Counted from the first letter of the stretch, positions 53,401-62,725 are shown. The stretch is DNA of 64,000 bases from Streptomyces sp. NBC_01298 (GCF_035978755.1 NZ_CP108414.1:2170001-2234000), one strand, 5' to 3'. The notes: generated from the sequence alone by a model not told the origin. Numbers and translations: made by a program.

Positions 53401-55146
53401 TCAGCCCTGGCTCTTCGACGGGTCCTTGAGGCCGATGGTGGCGTAGTCGATCTGGCCGACCCAGACGGGGTGGCCGAAGGCGCCCGCGACGTTGGTGCCG
53501 ACGAGCAGCGGCTTGCGCTCCAGCAGGACGGGGACGGCCGGGGACTTCTTCATGATCTCGGCGTCGAGGTCGAGCCAGGCCTGGTTGGCCTGCTTGGCGT
53601 CGGCCATGGCGTTGATCTCGTCGATCCGCTTCATCGTGGCGTCGTCGCGGAACTGCGAGTAGTTGGCGGAGTTGCCCTTGGCCTTGATGCCGCGACCGTC
53701 GAAGAGGAAGGGCAGGAAGGTGGATCCGGAGGGGTAGTCGGGGCACCAGCCGGCGAGCACCAGGTCGGGTGCGGTGGTGGTGTCACCGATGACGTCGTAG
53801 TACGCGCCCGGGTCGACGGTGTCGATGACCACCTCGACGCCCGCGCGGGCCAGGCCCTGCTGGATGGCCTCGGCCTTGCCCTTGTCGCCGGTGGAGACGG
53901 CGAGGGACACCTTCAGGGTCTCCTTGCCGGCGGCCTTGAGCAGCTCCTTGGCCTTGGCCGGGTCGCCGGACGGGGCGATCTTCAGAGTGTCGGCCTGCTT
54001 GCCGCCGGAGAGGGCCGGGGGCAGGTAGGCGGTGGCGATGTCGTTGAGCGCGGGGCCGCCGCCCGCGGTGACCACGGCCTCCTTGTCGAGGGCGTACTGC
54101 ATGGCCTCGCGGACCTTCGGGTCGTCGAAGGGGGCGCGGGAGTTGTTCATCTGGAGCATCTCGGTACAGCCCTGGGACTCGGCGAGCAGCCGCGACTTGA
54201 CGTCCGGCTTGGGCAGCACCTTGGGGGCGCTCTCGGGCCGCATGTCGGACCACTGGACGGAGGAGGCGTCGGCGCCCTCCCCGGCGATGATCCGGTCGTC
54301 GATCTGACCGCCCTTGAGGCCCATGACGACCACGAACTTGTCCGGGTAGGCCTTGCGGACGGTGTCGGTCTTGGCGTCCCAGTGCTCGTTGCGGACCAGG
54401 ACGAGCTTCTTGTCCCGGTCGTAGGACTCGATCTTGTACGGGCCGGAGGAGAACGGGCGGGCGTCGTACTGCGTGCCCTTCTCCTGGGACTCGGGGACCG
54501 GGGCGAAGGTGGGGAGGGTCGCGGTCGCGGAGAACTCGGCGACGGGCCGCTTCAGTTCGAAGACGATCGTGCGGTCGTCGGGGGTCTTGACGGAGTCGAG
54601 GTGCTTGCCCTGGAGCGGACCCTTGTACCCCTCGGCGCCGGCGAGGTACTGGGCCGCGTAGTCGGGGCCGCCGGTGAGGTCGGGGGCCATGGAGCGCTCG
54701 ACGTTGTACTTGATGTCCTGGGCCTTGATGGGCGAACCGTCCTCGTACTTCACCCCTTCCTTCAGGGTGAAGGTCCAGGTCTTGCCGCCGTTGGACGGGG
54801 TCCCGAGGTCGGTGGCGAGGTCGGGGACGAGCTCGCTGCCCGCCTTGCCCGGCTCGGCCTTGAAGGTGACCAGGGTGCGGTAGAGGAGGCGGGTGCCGAG
54901 GTCCATCGTCGGCATGACCCAGTTGCGGGCGGGGTCGAGGTGGGCGAAGTCCTGGTTGGACAGGACGGTGAGGGTGCCGCCCTTGACGGGTGCGCCGCCG
55001 AGGATCTTCCCGTCGTTGGCGGAGGCGGGGTTGGAGGCGCCGGCCCCTGCGGCGGAGCCCTTCTTGGGGTCGGAGCAGCCCGATGCGCCGAGTGCGAGTG
55101 CGGCCACCAGGGCGGTGGCGAGGGCGAGTTGGGTGCGCTTGGTCAT
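53401..55146 (-). CDS. Family 5 extracellular solute-binding lipoprotein
   Basis: 581 residues. Signal peptide ends in the lipobox ALGASGC (Cys about 24). Family 5 (DppA/OppA) features are present: the LSNQDFAHLDPARNWVM strand early and YEDGSPIKAQDIKYNVER in the middle. First gene of the operon, and the only one with its own upstream operator region (55172-55215). Because the next cluster degrades hydroxyproline, the cargo may be hydroxyproline or collagen-type peptides (inference). Confidence 0.92.
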   Translation of the reverse strand: MTKRTQLALATALVAALALGASGCSDPKKGSAAGAGASNPASANDGKILGGAPVKGGTLTVLSNQDFAHLDPARNWVMPTMDLGTRLLYRTLVTFKAEPGKAGSELVPDLATDLGTPSNGGKTWTFTLKEGVKYEDGSPIKAQDIKYNVERSMAPDLTGGPDYAAQYLAGAEGYKGPLQGKHLDSVKTPDDRTIVFELKRPVAEFSATATLPTFAPVPESQEKGTQYDARPFSSGPYKIESYDRDKKLVLVRNEHWDAKTDTVRKAYPDKFVVVMGLKGGQIDDRIIAGEGADASSVQWSDMRPESAPKVLPKPDVKSRLLAESQGCTEMLQMNNSRAPFDDPKVREAMQYALDKEAVVTAGGGPALNDIATAYLPPALSGGKQADTLKIAPSGDPAKAKELLKAAGKETLKVSLAVSTGDKGKAEAIQQGLARAGVEVVIDTVDPGAYYDVIGDTTTAPDLVLAGWCPDYPSGSTFLPFLFDGRGIKAKGNSANYSQFRDDATMKRIDEINAMADAKQANQAWLDLDAEIMKKSPAVPVLLERKPLLVGTNVAGAFGHPVWVGQIDYATIGLKDPSKSQG

Positions 55147-55171
55147 GGGTCACTCCAGTGAAGGGCCGCGC

Positions 55172-55215
55172 TCTATGATGTGACCGGTAACATAGTAATG
55201 TGAAATTGTACTGAC
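55172..55215 (-). promoter_or_regulatory. Candidate GntR sites upstream of the ABC operon
   Basis: Two ATGTGA-like half sites (GATGTGACCGGTAAC and TAATGTGAAATT) lie 26-70 bp before the binding-protein start, within GTTAC-CG-GTCAC symmetry on the other strand. They resemble the ATGTCACA motif at three other promoters of this block. Confidence 0.5.
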
Positions 55216-55249
55216 AAGGGGTTGGACCCCGGTTGGATCCACCGTTATC

Positions 55250-55673
55250 CAGCCGTGTCCAAATCAGTGCGCGCGGCGAGGCGTTCGGCCTGCGCCGCCG
55301 GGCGGGCCCTGCCCCGGGAAGGACGCCTACGAGGTGCCGTGCCGGGAAGCCACCCGGTTCGCGGGGGCGGAGGTTCCCGAGCATGCGACGGGGCGACGTG
55401 CGAGTCCTACGGGGTGCTGGACCGGTCCTACCGGGGGACTTGGCGGATGCCCCGGGCCGATGTCGCCGCCTGGCTGGACGCCTGCTTCCCCGACCGTCAG
55501 GCGCCGGAGGACCCCGCGTTCGCGCAGGACGCGAGCTGCGGCGCGAGCCTGTGCGTGACGGTGCTCCGGGACCCCATGGCCGTGACCACCAAGGGCGCCT
55601 ACACGATCGACGCGGACGTGACCTACGAGGCCGACGGGACGGCGCTCGTCAGCTTCTCGGCACCGACTACTGA
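55250..55673 (+). pseudogene. Frameshifted small unknown gene
   Basis: GKDAYEVPCREATRFAGAEV in one frame joins, by one base shift near 55395, to ATCESYGVLDRSYRGTW and WLDACFPDRQAPED with ASCGASLCVTVL in the next. Composition and strand pattern look protein-like with several Cys. I do not recognise the family and found no ribosome site. Confidence 0.35.
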
Positions 55674-55705
55674 GCCCGCCCCGCCCCCGGGGCGGGGGGC
55701 GGGGC
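55674..55705 (-). terminator. GC-rich hairpin after gntR
   Basis: CCCGCCCCGCCCCC faces GGCGGGGGGCGGGG directly past the gntR stop. Confidence 0.5.
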
Positions 55706-55726
55706 GGGGCGGAGCGGGGCCGGGGG

Positions 55727-56452
55727 TCAGCCGGCCGAGCCCAGGGGGGTCGTGCCCAGGCGGGTCTTGGGGCGGCCCACCGGTTCGTCGCGGCCCTGGG
55801 CCCAGAGGGAGCGGACATGGCCCAGGTGGCGGGTCATGCAGGCTTCGGCCGCCTCCGCGTCGCCGCTGAGCATCAGGTCCAGGAGCTCGATGTGCTCCTC
55901 GGCGGAGGACACCAGCTTGCCGGCCTCGTCCAGGCCCGTCAGGCCGTACAGCCGGGAACGCTTGCGCAGGTCGCCGACGGTTTCCACCAGGCGGTCGTTG
56001 CCCGAGAGGCCCAGGAGGGTGAGGTGGAAGCGGCGGTCGGCCTCCAGGTACCCGATGAGGTTGTGCTCGCGCGCGCTGGTGACGATCTCCTGCGCGATGG
56101 GGCGCAGGGCCTCCAGGGACTCGGGCGTGGCGATCTTCGTGATCCGGCCGATGGTCGGGACCTCGATCATCGTGCGCAGCTCGGTGTACTGGTCCAGATC
56201 GCGCTCGCTGACCTCCGTGATGCGGAAGCCCTTGTTGCGGACCGGTTCCACCAGGCCCTCGCGGGCCAGGTCGAGCATGGCCTCGCGCACCGGGGTGGCC
56301 GAGACGCCGAGCTCGGCCGCGAGGCCGGGCGCGGAGTAGACGCTCCCGGGGCGCAGCTCACCCGCTATCAGAGCCGCCCGCAGGGCGTGGCCGACCTGGT
56401 CGCGGAGCCGTTCCTGAGCCTTGATGAGACTGTGCTGCTTCAGGTCACCCAT
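55727..56452 (-). CDS. GntR-family regulator, FCD (FadR-like) subfamily
   Basis: 241 residues from an ATG at 56452 with GGAGG seven bases upstream. The winged HTH (about 14-80) contains LAAELGVSATPVREAMLDLA, and the C-terminal FCD domain has the metal-binding D-H-H pattern (LEADRRFHLTLL ... EEHIELLDLML ... MTRHL). FCD regulators sense carboxylic acids. Its position between the hydroxyproline cluster and the ABC operon suggests it controls both. Confidence 0.92.
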   Translation of the reverse strand: MGDLKQHSLIKAQERLRDQVGHALRAALIAGELRPGSVYSAPGLAAELGVSATPVREAMLDLAREGLVEPVRNKGFRITEVSERDLDQYTELRTMIEVPTIGRITKIATPESLEALRPIAQEIVTSAREHNLIGYLEADRRFHLTLLGLSGNDRLVETVGDLRKRSRLYGLTGLDEAGKLVSSAEEHIELLDLMLSGDAEAAEACMTRHLGHVRSLWAQGRDEPVGRPKTRLGTTPLGSAG

Positions 56453-56504
56453 TGCATTTCCTCCGAGACCGCTCACGCCATCGGCGTGCGGAGGAACAGC
56501 GTAC

Positions 56505-56515
56505 AATGTCACGTT
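56505..56515 (-). promoter_or_regulatory. Candidate GntR operator at the gntR promoter
   Basis: AATGTCACGTT, 53 bp before the gntR start inside the last codons of the preceding region; one mismatch from a perfect inverted repeat. Confidence 0.45.
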
Positions 56516-56526
56516 GCGCTCGCTCC

Positions 56527-57486
56527 TCAGTGGACACCGCTCCCGGCCGCCTCGAACAGGGCGACCGCCACAGCGAGATCCTCCCAGGCCATGCCCACAC
56601 TCTTGAAGAGCTGTGGACAACTCGCCGTCCCCGAACCCGGCATCCGGCCCGCGACCAGGTCGGCCAGGGTGCCGCTGATATGACCGGCGCCGATGGCCCC
56701 TTCCGCCTCCGGGACCAGCAGGTCCCCCGCCTCGCGCAGGGCCGCCGCACGCGACTCCACGTACACGGCCGCCCGCCGGACCAGCGCCGTGTCCACCTCG
56801 CGGGCCTCCGGCTCGTGCGAGCCGACCGCGACCACGGTGGCTCCCGGCGCGATCAGCCGCCCGTCGAAGAGGGGGTCGCGGGAGGTGGTGCAGCAGATCA
56901 CCAGGTCGGCGTCGGACACCTCCGCCGCCACCCCCGGCCGGGCCGGGACGCCCAGCCCCCGTGCGTGCGCCGCGAGCTTCTCCGCGCCGGCGGCTCCGGC
57001 CGCGGACCCCGCACGGGCCACGACCACCACCTCCGCCAGCTGCCGCATCGCGTGCACCGCTTCGAAGTGCCCGTACGCCTGCGGACCCGAGCCGAACAGC
57101 ATCAGGCGCAGCGGGCGCCCGGCCGGGGCCAGGTGGCGCAGCGCGAGCGCCGAGACGGCCGGGGTGCGCAGCGTGGTCAGCGCCGCCCCGTCGAGCAGGG
57201 CGACCGGGCGCAGGGTGGGCCCGTCCAGGAGGAGGTAGGACCCGGTGATCCGGGGCAGCCCGAGCGCCGGGTTCCCCGGGGCCACCCCGGCGATCTTCAC
57301 ACCGGCGTAGGCCCCGGTGGCGGCCGGCATCAGCAGCAGTTCCCCGCCGCCGGGCACCGGCAGGGCGCTGCGCGGCGGGCAGGTCTCCGGGTCCAGCCCG
57401 CCGCGCAGCACGCCGGCCAGCGCGTCCGCGGCGGCGGCCGGGGTCAGCAGCCCGGCCATCTCGGCGCCCGACAGCTGGGGGATCAC
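56527..57486 (-). CDS. Ornithine cyclodeaminase / mu-crystallin family (pyrroline-2-carboxylate reductase-like)
   Basis: 319 residues. The NAD(P) Rossmann motif is LMLFGSGPQAYGHFEA (about 130-145); the N-terminal Lys-containing AGVKIAGVAPGNP strand and the TTLRTPAVSALAL block are family marks. In hydroxyproline clusters this family reduces Δ1-pyrroline-2-carboxylate to proline. The start overlaps the epimerase stop (ATGA). Confidence 0.85.
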   Translation of the reverse strand: MIPQLSGAEMAGLLTPAAAADALAGVLRGGLDPETCPPRSALPVPGGGELLLMPAATGAYAGVKIAGVAPGNPALGLPRITGSYLLLDGPTLRPVALLDGAALTTLRTPAVSALALRHLAPAGRPLRLMLFGSGPQAYGHFEAVHAMRQLAEVVVVARAGSAAGAAGAEKLAAHARGLGVPARPGVAAEVSDADLVICCTTSRDPLFDGRLIAPGATVVAVGSHEPEAREVDTALVRRAAVYVESRAAALREAGDLLVPEAEGAIGAGHISGTLADLVAGRMPGSGTASCPQLFKSVGMAWEDLAVAVALFEAAGSGVH

Positions 57487-58514
57487 AGCAGGAACCCCGC
57501 GCCGAGCGCGTCCTGCGGGTCCACGCTGAAGAGGTGTTCGCCCGTGCGGTACGCCGTACCAGTGACCTCCGTGACCACGCCCTCCGGCACCCGCGCGGCG
57601 ACGCGGCCCGTGAACACCGTGCCCACGACCGACTCGTGCAGCAGGTCCTCCCCCTCCCCCAGCCGCCCGTCCTCGGCGAGCAGCGCGAGCCGCGCCGAGG
57701 TGCCGGAGCCGCAGGGCGAGCGGTCGATCTGCCCGTCGGCGAAGACGGTGACGTTGCGCTGGTGCGGCCCGAAGGGGGTGTCGGGAAGGTCCTCGTACAG
57801 GGTGACCCCGTACACCCCGGAGAGCAGGGGCCCGTCCGGGTGCCAGGTCCCGGGGTGGGTGGCGAGGGCGGCCCGGATCTCCTTCCCCACCTGCACGAGC
57901 GCGGGCAGCGAGGCCAGGGTGACCTCGAGGCCGAGGTCCCGGGCGGGCAGGGAGGCGTAGCAGGCCCCGCCGTGCGCGATGTCCACCTCGGCCATGCCCA
58001 GGGTGGTGGCGACGGGCACCTTGCGGGCGGTGGCGCGGGCCGGGACGTTGCGGAAGGTGACCCCGGTGGTGCGGCCCGCCGTGCGGTGCACGGTCGCGGC
58101 GACCCGCCCCGAGGGCACGTCGATCCGTACCTGGACGTCCCCGTCGTCCGGGGCGGCGACCCGGCCGGTGTCCACGGCCCAGGCGCCCAGCGCCATGGTG
58201 CCGTGGCCGCAGGCGGTGGAGTAGCCGTCCTTGTGCCAGAACAGCACCCCGAAGTGGGCCCCGTCGTCGTCGGGCGGGACCACGAAGCCCCCGTACATCC
58301 CCGCGTGCCCGCGCGGCTCCTGCACGAGGAGCCGCCGTACGTCGTCCAGGGGGCCGCGCCGGGGGGCCGTGCCCGAGCCCCCCGGTCCGATGGCGGTGGC
58401 GCAGCGCTCGGCGACGGTGTCCCCGGGCACGGCCGGCCCTCCGCCGGAGGTGAGGTCGACGATCCGGAAGGGTTCGCCGGCGGTGTGGTAGTCCACGGTT
58501 CGTACGACGGTCAC
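57483..58514 (-). CDS. Proline racemase family enzyme (hydroxyproline epimerase paralogue 1)
   Basis: 343 residues from a GTG at 58514 that overlaps the upstream stop (GTGA). Both catalytic cysteines are present: Cys102 in STACGHGTM and Cys268 in DRSPCGSGTSAR. The dehydratase branch of this fold lacks the first Cys, so this one should racemise or epimerise. It stands directly after a second such gene. One of the pair may act on 3- rather than 4-hydroxyproline, or on proline. Confidence 0.88.
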   Translation of the reverse strand: MTVVRTVDYHTAGEPFRIVDLTSGGGPAVPGDTVAERCATAIGPGGSGTAPRRGPLDDVRRLLVQEPRGHAGMYGGFVVPPDDDGAHFGVLFWHKDGYSTACGHGTMALGAWAVDTGRVAAPDDGDVQVRIDVPSGRVAATVHRTAGRTTGVTFRNVPARATARKVPVATTLGMAEVDIAHGGACYASLPARDLGLEVTLASLPALVQVGKEIRAALATHPGTWHPDGPLLSGVYGVTLYEDLPDTPFGPHQRNVTVFADGQIDRSPCGSGTSARLALLAEDGRLGEGEDLLHESVVGTVFTGRVAARVPEGVVTEVTGTAYRTGEHLFSVDPQDALGAGFLL

Positions 58515-59515
58515 AGCAGGAACCCTCCGGGGAACGGGTCGGACGGGTCGAGGAAGTACTGGGCGGTGCCGGTGATCCAGGCCCGCCCGGTGACCGTGGG
58601 CACGAGGGCCGGACGGCCGCCGACCGTGGTCTCGCCGATGAGGCGGCCGGTGAACTCGGTGCCGATGAAGGACTCGTTGACGAAGTCCGTGTCCAGGGGC
58701 AGGAGTCCGCGGGCGTGCAGCTGCGCCATGCGGGCGCTGGTTCCCGTACCGCACGGGGAGCGGTCGAACCAGCCGGGGTGGATGGCCATCGCGTGCCGGG
58801 ATCGGCGGGCGTCGGAGCCGGGGGCGGCGAGGTAGACGTGCTTGAGCCCGGCGATGGAGGGGTTCTCGGGGTGGACGGGCCGGTCCGGCGAGGCGTTGAT
58901 CGCCTCCATGACGGCCAGGCCGGCGGCGAGCAGGTCGCCCTTGCGCTCCCGGTCGAAGGGGAGACCGAGGGCGTCGAGTTCGACGAAGGCGTAGAAGTTG
59001 CCGCCGTAGGCGAGGTCGTAGGTGACCGTGCCGTATCCGGGGACCTCGGCCTTGAGGTCGAGGCCGACGCAGAAGGCGGGGACGTTGGTGAAGGTGGCGG
59101 CGGTGGCCGCCCCGTCCTCGACCCGGACGTCGACGCTGACGAGCCCGGCCGGGGTGTCGAGCCGGACGGTGGTGACCGGCTCGACGACCGGCACCATGCC
59201 CGTCTCGACCAGGACGGTGGCGACCCCGATGGTGCCGTGCCCGCACATGGGGAGCAGGCCCGACACCTCGATGTAGAGGACGCCGAAGTCGGCGTCGGGG
59301 CGGGTCGGGGGCTGCAGGATGGCGCCGCTCATCGCGGAGTGGCCGCGCGGTTCGTACATGAGCAGGGTCCGGAGGTGGTCCAGGTGCTCGATGAAGTGGA
59401 GCCGCTTGTCGGCCATGGTGGCGCCGGGGACCACCCCGACGCCCCCGGTGATCACCCGGGTGGGCATGCCCTCGGTGTGCGAGTCCACCGCGTGATAGAC
59501 GTTTCGCGTGCGCAT
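58511..59515 (-). CDS. 4-hydroxyproline 2-epimerase (proline racemase family, paralogue 2)
   Basis: 334 residues. Cys91 in LPMCGHGTIG and Cys255 in DRSPCGTGTSAR act as the two opposing bases. This is the classical form that interconverts trans-4-hydroxy-L-proline and cis-4-hydroxy-D-proline, the first step of the pathway encoded here. It starts 45 bp after the deaminase stop. Confidence 0.9.
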   Translation of the reverse strand: MRTRNVYHAVDSHTEGMPTRVITGGVGVVPGATMADKRLHFIEHLDHLRTLLMYEPRGHSAMSGAILQPPTRPDADFGVLYIEVSGLLPMCGHGTIGVATVLVETGMVPVVEPVTTVRLDTPAGLVSVDVRVEDGAATAATFTNVPAFCVGLDLKAEVPGYGTVTYDLAYGGNFYAFVELDALGLPFDRERKGDLLAAGLAVMEAINASPDRPVHPENPSIAGLKHVYLAAPGSDARRSRHAMAIHPGWFDRSPCGTGTSARMAQLHARGLLPLDTDFVNESFIGTEFTGRLIGETTVGGRPALVPTVTGRAWITGTAQYFLDPSDPFPGGFLL

Positions 59516-59559
59516 GAAGTCCCCCTCGGACTTTTCGACTTCTCGGCTCTCGGACTGAG

Positions 59560-60489
59560 TTAGCTGAGGCCCTCGGCGAGCGCCTTCTCGGTGGCGGCGC
59601 GGACGCCGGCCTCGATCTCGCCGGTGAGCGGGAAGCGCGGCGGGCGGGTGGGACCGCCGGGGCGGCCGGCCAGGTCCATGGAGAGCTTGATGGCCTGGAC
59701 GAACTCGGTCTTGGAGTCCCAGCGCAGCAGCGAGTGCAGGGACTTGTAGAGCGGCAGGGCGGTGTCGAGGTCTCCCGCGACGGCGGCGCGGTAGAGGGTG
59801 GCGCAGGCCTGCGGGAGCGCGTTGGGGTAGCCGGCGATCCAGCCGACGGCGCCGGCCAGGGCCAGTTCGAGCAGCACGTCGTCGGCGCCGATCAACAGGT
59901 CCAGGCCCGGAGCGAGTTCGGCGATCTCGTACGCCCGCCGGACGTCCCCGCTGAACTCCTTGACGGCCACGATGGATCCGTCGCCGTGCAGCCGGGCCAG
60001 CAGGGACGGGACGAGGTCCACCTTGGTGTCGATGGGGTTGTTGTACGCGACCACGGGCACGCCGGCGCGGGCGACCTCGGCGTAGTGGGCGCGCACGGCG
60101 TCCGCGTCGGCCCGGAAGGCGTTCGGCGGCAGCAGGAGCACGGATCCGCAGCCGGCCTCGGCGGCCTGCTCGGCCCAGCGGCGGGATTCGGCGCTGCCGT
60201 AGGCGGCGACGCCGGGCATCACGCGGGCGCCGTCGCCGGCGGCCTCGACGGCGGTACGGACGACGGCGGCGCGCTCCTCGTCGGTGAGGGTCTGGTACTC
60301 GCCGAGGGAACCGTTGGGGACGACGCCGTCACAGCCGTTGGCGATCAGCCAGGCGACGTGCTCGGCGTAGGCGTCGTGGTCGACGCTCAGGTCTTCCCGC
60401 AGGGGCAGCGTGGTGGCGACCATGATGCCGTGCCAGGGGCGGGTGCGGGTGTCCGTACCGGCGGGCGCGGGGGTGTGCGCGTGGGTCAT
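59560..60489 (-). CDS. DapA-family lyase, likely Δ1-pyrroline-4-hydroxy-2-carboxylate deaminase
   Basis: 309 residues from an ATG at 60489 with GGGAG upstream. The DHDPS/NAL barrel shows Tyr149 in VVAYNNPI and the Schiff-base Lys177 in VAVKEFSGD, and GSLGEYQTLT near the start. Among epimerase and D-amino-acid dehydrogenase genes this family member normally deaminates Δ1-pyrroline-4-hydroxy-2-carboxylate to 2-oxoglutarate semialdehyde. Confidence 0.88.
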   Translation of the reverse strand: MTHAHTPAPAGTDTRTRPWHGIMVATTLPLREDLSVDHDAYAEHVAWLIANGCDGVVPNGSLGEYQTLTDEERAAVVRTAVEAAGDGARVMPGVAAYGSAESRRWAEQAAEAGCGSVLLLPPNAFRADADAVRAHYAEVARAGVPVVAYNNPIDTKVDLVPSLLARLHGDGSIVAVKEFSGDVRRAYEIAELAPGLDLLIGADDVLLELALAGAVGWIAGYPNALPQACATLYRAAVAGDLDTALPLYKSLHSLLRWDSKTEFVQAIKLSMDLAGRPGGPTRPPRFPLTGEIEAGVRAATEKALAEGLS

Positions 60490-60510
60490 GAGAAGGCTCC
60501 CTAGGGTGAT

Positions 60511-60524
60511 GTGTGACATTTTAC
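60511..60524 (-). promoter_or_regulatory. Candidate GntR operator before the deaminase gene
   Basis: GTGTGACATTTT; its complement AAAATGTCACAC carries the shared ATGTCACA core, 22 bp before the start codon. Confidence 0.5.
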
Positions 60525-60576
60525 TAGTGGGTATGGCGTGGCCACAAGAGGTGCGGCCGCCCTGTCGGCGGTCCCG

Positions 60577-61971
60577 TCAGGGAAGTTCGGTGGGAAGTGC
60601 GGCGAGGTGCCGGAGCGGAACCGGGCAGGACAACGGCCTGCGGTCGGGCGCGGGGTCGGTCCCGGCGAGGGCGGCCACGGCCGGTCCGCACATCCGGCCC
60701 TGGCACCAGCCCATCCCGGCCCGGGTGAGGAGTTTGACCGTACGGGCGTCCCGTGCCCCCAGGTCTTCGACGGCCTCCCGGATCCGGCCCGCCGGGACCT
60801 CCTCGCAGCGGCACACGTCGGTGTCCTCGCGCAGCCAGCCGGTCCAGCCGGGGCCCGGGCGGTGCGCGTCGGCCATCGCGGCGGCGAAGGCGCGCAGCCT
60901 CGTACGGGTACGGGCCAGGCGCGCCGGAACCGGCCGGCCCGCCACCGCGTGGGCGGCGATCTCCCCCTCAGCCAGGGCCAGCTGGGCTCCCCCGATGCCG
61001 CCGGTCTCCCCGGCGGCCCAGATCCCGGGCACGGAGGTGCGCTGCTCGGCGTCCAGCTCCAGGGCGACGGTGGCGTCCGGGCTCGGGAGGGTGGCGCAGC
61101 CGAGACCGGTGGCCAGCTCCAGCTGCGGCACGAGCCCGTGGCCGACGGCCACGGCGTCGCAGGGGATGCGGCGCGCGGTAACCGGCAGCGGGCGCCAGTC
61201 GCGGTCCAGGCGGGCCACGGTGACGGCCTCGACCCGGTCGGTGCCGTGGGCCTCGGTGACGGCGTGCCGGGTGAGCAGGCGGACCCCGTGCCGGACCAGG
61301 GCCCCGCCGTACGTGGCGCCTTCGGCGAGCTTGCCGGGGTTGCGGAGCAGGGCGGGCACGTGGGCGGCGTAGCCGGTGTACGCCGAGGCCTCCACGACGG
61401 CCGGCACCCGGGCTCCGGCGGCGGCGAGCGAGCCGGCCACGGCGAGCAGCAGGGGCCCGCTCCCGGCGACCACGACCCGGCTGCCCGGAAGCACGAGCCC
61501 GCCCTTGAGCATGGCCTGCGCCCCGCCGGCCCCGACGACCCCGGGCAGGGTCCAGCCGGGGAAGGGCAGCTGGCGCTCGTAGGCACCGGTGGCGAGCAGC
61601 ACCCCGCGGGCGCGCACCGTGGCGGGGGCCTCGTCGGGCCCGACGACGGCGTGCAGGGTCCAGGCGGCGCCGGGGGTCACCGTCCAGACGTGGTGCCGGG
61701 GAAGGTACGTGATCCGGCCGGCCGACACATGCGCGCGCAGGGCCGCCTCGCGCGAGGCGAAGTCCGCCCATCCGTGGTGCAGCGCCTCGGGGCGGGCCGC
61801 GCCGAGTCCGGGCGCGGGGTGGCGGAAGTACTGCCCGCCGGGCCGCTCCCCCGCGTCGAGCAGCACGACGCGCAGTCCCAGGCCGGCGGCGGTGACCGCC
61901 GCGGCGAGACCGGCGGGGCCGGCGCCGACGACGGCGAGGTCGGACGGGAAGTCAGACGGCGAGGTCGTCAC
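60577..61971 (-). CDS. FAD/NAD(P) subunit of D-hydroxyproline dehydrogenase (HcnB-like)
   Basis: 464 residues. N-terminal FAD motif VVGAGPAGLAAAV (about 14-26), a second GSGPLLLAVAGSLA dinucleotide motif near 170, and a C-terminal BFD-type Cys pair (DVCRCEEVPAG) for an iron-sulfur centre. With the [2Fe-2S] protein and the DAO-type subunit it forms the three-part dehydrogenase known from hydroxyproline and HCN operons. Overlaps the [2Fe-2S] gene by 20 bp. Confidence 0.88.
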   Translation of the reverse strand: MTTSPSDFPSDLAVVGAGPAGLAAAVTAAGLGLRVVLLDAGERPGGQYFRHPAPGLGAARPEALHHGWADFASREAALRAHVSAGRITYLPRHHVWTVTPGAAWTLHAVVGPDEAPATVRARGVLLATGAYERQLPFPGWTLPGVVGAGGAQAMLKGGLVLPGSRVVVAGSGPLLLAVAGSLAAAGARVPAVVEASAYTGYAAHVPALLRNPGKLAEGATYGGALVRHGVRLLTRHAVTEAHGTDRVEAVTVARLDRDWRPLPVTARRIPCDAVAVGHGLVPQLELATGLGCATLPSPDATVALELDAEQRTSVPGIWAAGETGGIGGAQLALAEGEIAAHAVAGRPVPARLARTRTRLRAFAAAMADAHRPGPGWTGWLREDTDVCRCEEVPAGRIREAVEDLGARDARTVKLLTRAGMGWCQGRMCGPAVAALAGTDPAPDRRPLSCPVPLRHLAALPTELP

Positions 61972-62287
61972 GGCCGGTCCCTTCCTGGGTGGTGACGTGG
62001 TCGCCCGGGCGGGCGGGGACGAGGCACGCGCGCTGGTTCGGGCGGCCGTTGACGGTGACGAGGCAGTCGTAGCAACTGCCGATCCCGCAGAACGCTCCGC
62101 GGGGGGCGGCGGTCTCGCGGGTCGTGCGCCAGGCGAGGATGCCGGCGGACCAGAGGACGGCGGCGATGCTCTGCCCGGACTGGGCCGGGAGTTCGCGGTC
62201 GTCGAAGCGGAGGCTCCACGTCTCGGCGGGGGCGCCGCCCACCAGGTCGCGGGGCGACCTCCGCCGGCCCCTCGTAGCTTCGCTCAT
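61952..62287 (-). CDS. [2Fe-2S] subunit of D-hydroxyproline dehydrogenase (HcnA-like)
   Basis: 111 residues. A plant-type ferredoxin fold with the Cys set CGIGSCYDC and a later AC in NQRACLVPA. It carries electrons between the two flavin subunits. It starts after a 438-bp gap filled with inverted repeats, unusual inside an operon. Confidence 0.88.
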   Translation of the reverse strand: MSEATRGRRRSPRDLVGGAPAETWSLRFDDRELPAQSGQSIAAVLWSAGILAWRTTRETAAPRGAFCGIGSCYDCLVTVNGRPNQRACLVPARPGDHVTTQEGTGRDDLAV

Positions 62288-62725
62288 CGCTTCCGTTCCT
62301 CCTCGGTTCCTCTGCCTAGGCGCGCTTACCGCACCGCGGTTGCCCTGCGGGGCTGTCCCCTACCCGCCCTTCCACCGTTCCCCGGGCTCTGCCCGGACCC
62401 CGGTCCTCAAACGCCGGACGGCTGGAGTGGCGCGGGCGGCCTGGAATGTCCCCCAGCCGGGGTCGGGGGCTGCGTGCTGGGGGCGGGGACGGGGGCGGGG
62501 TGGGGTGTTGGCCGGGACGTAAAGCGTGATTTGTGGCGCACTACTCGGAATCACTGTCAACGTAAGGGGCAGGGCGCCTAAATCATGCAGTCCAGGCCAA
62601 CACCCCACCCCGCCCCCGGCACCGACCCCCCACCCGCAGCCACCCCGCGCCCAGGCCAACCCCAGCCCCGCCGGCGCTTGAGGCGCAGGGGCCCGGGGAC
62701 AGCGTCCCCGGCGACACCGCCGCGC
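62288..62725. repeat. Nested inverted repeats filling an intra-operon gap
   Basis: Outer pair: a CCTCAAACGCCGGACGG-type motif near 62402-62421 faces its inverse (CCGGCGCTTGAGG) near 62671-62683; this motif recurs widely between Streptomyces genes (memory). Inner pair: 23-bp perfect arms at 62491-62513 and 62595-62617, weakly extended inward (GC[G/A]TGATTT on each side). No gene seen. Confidence 0.7.
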
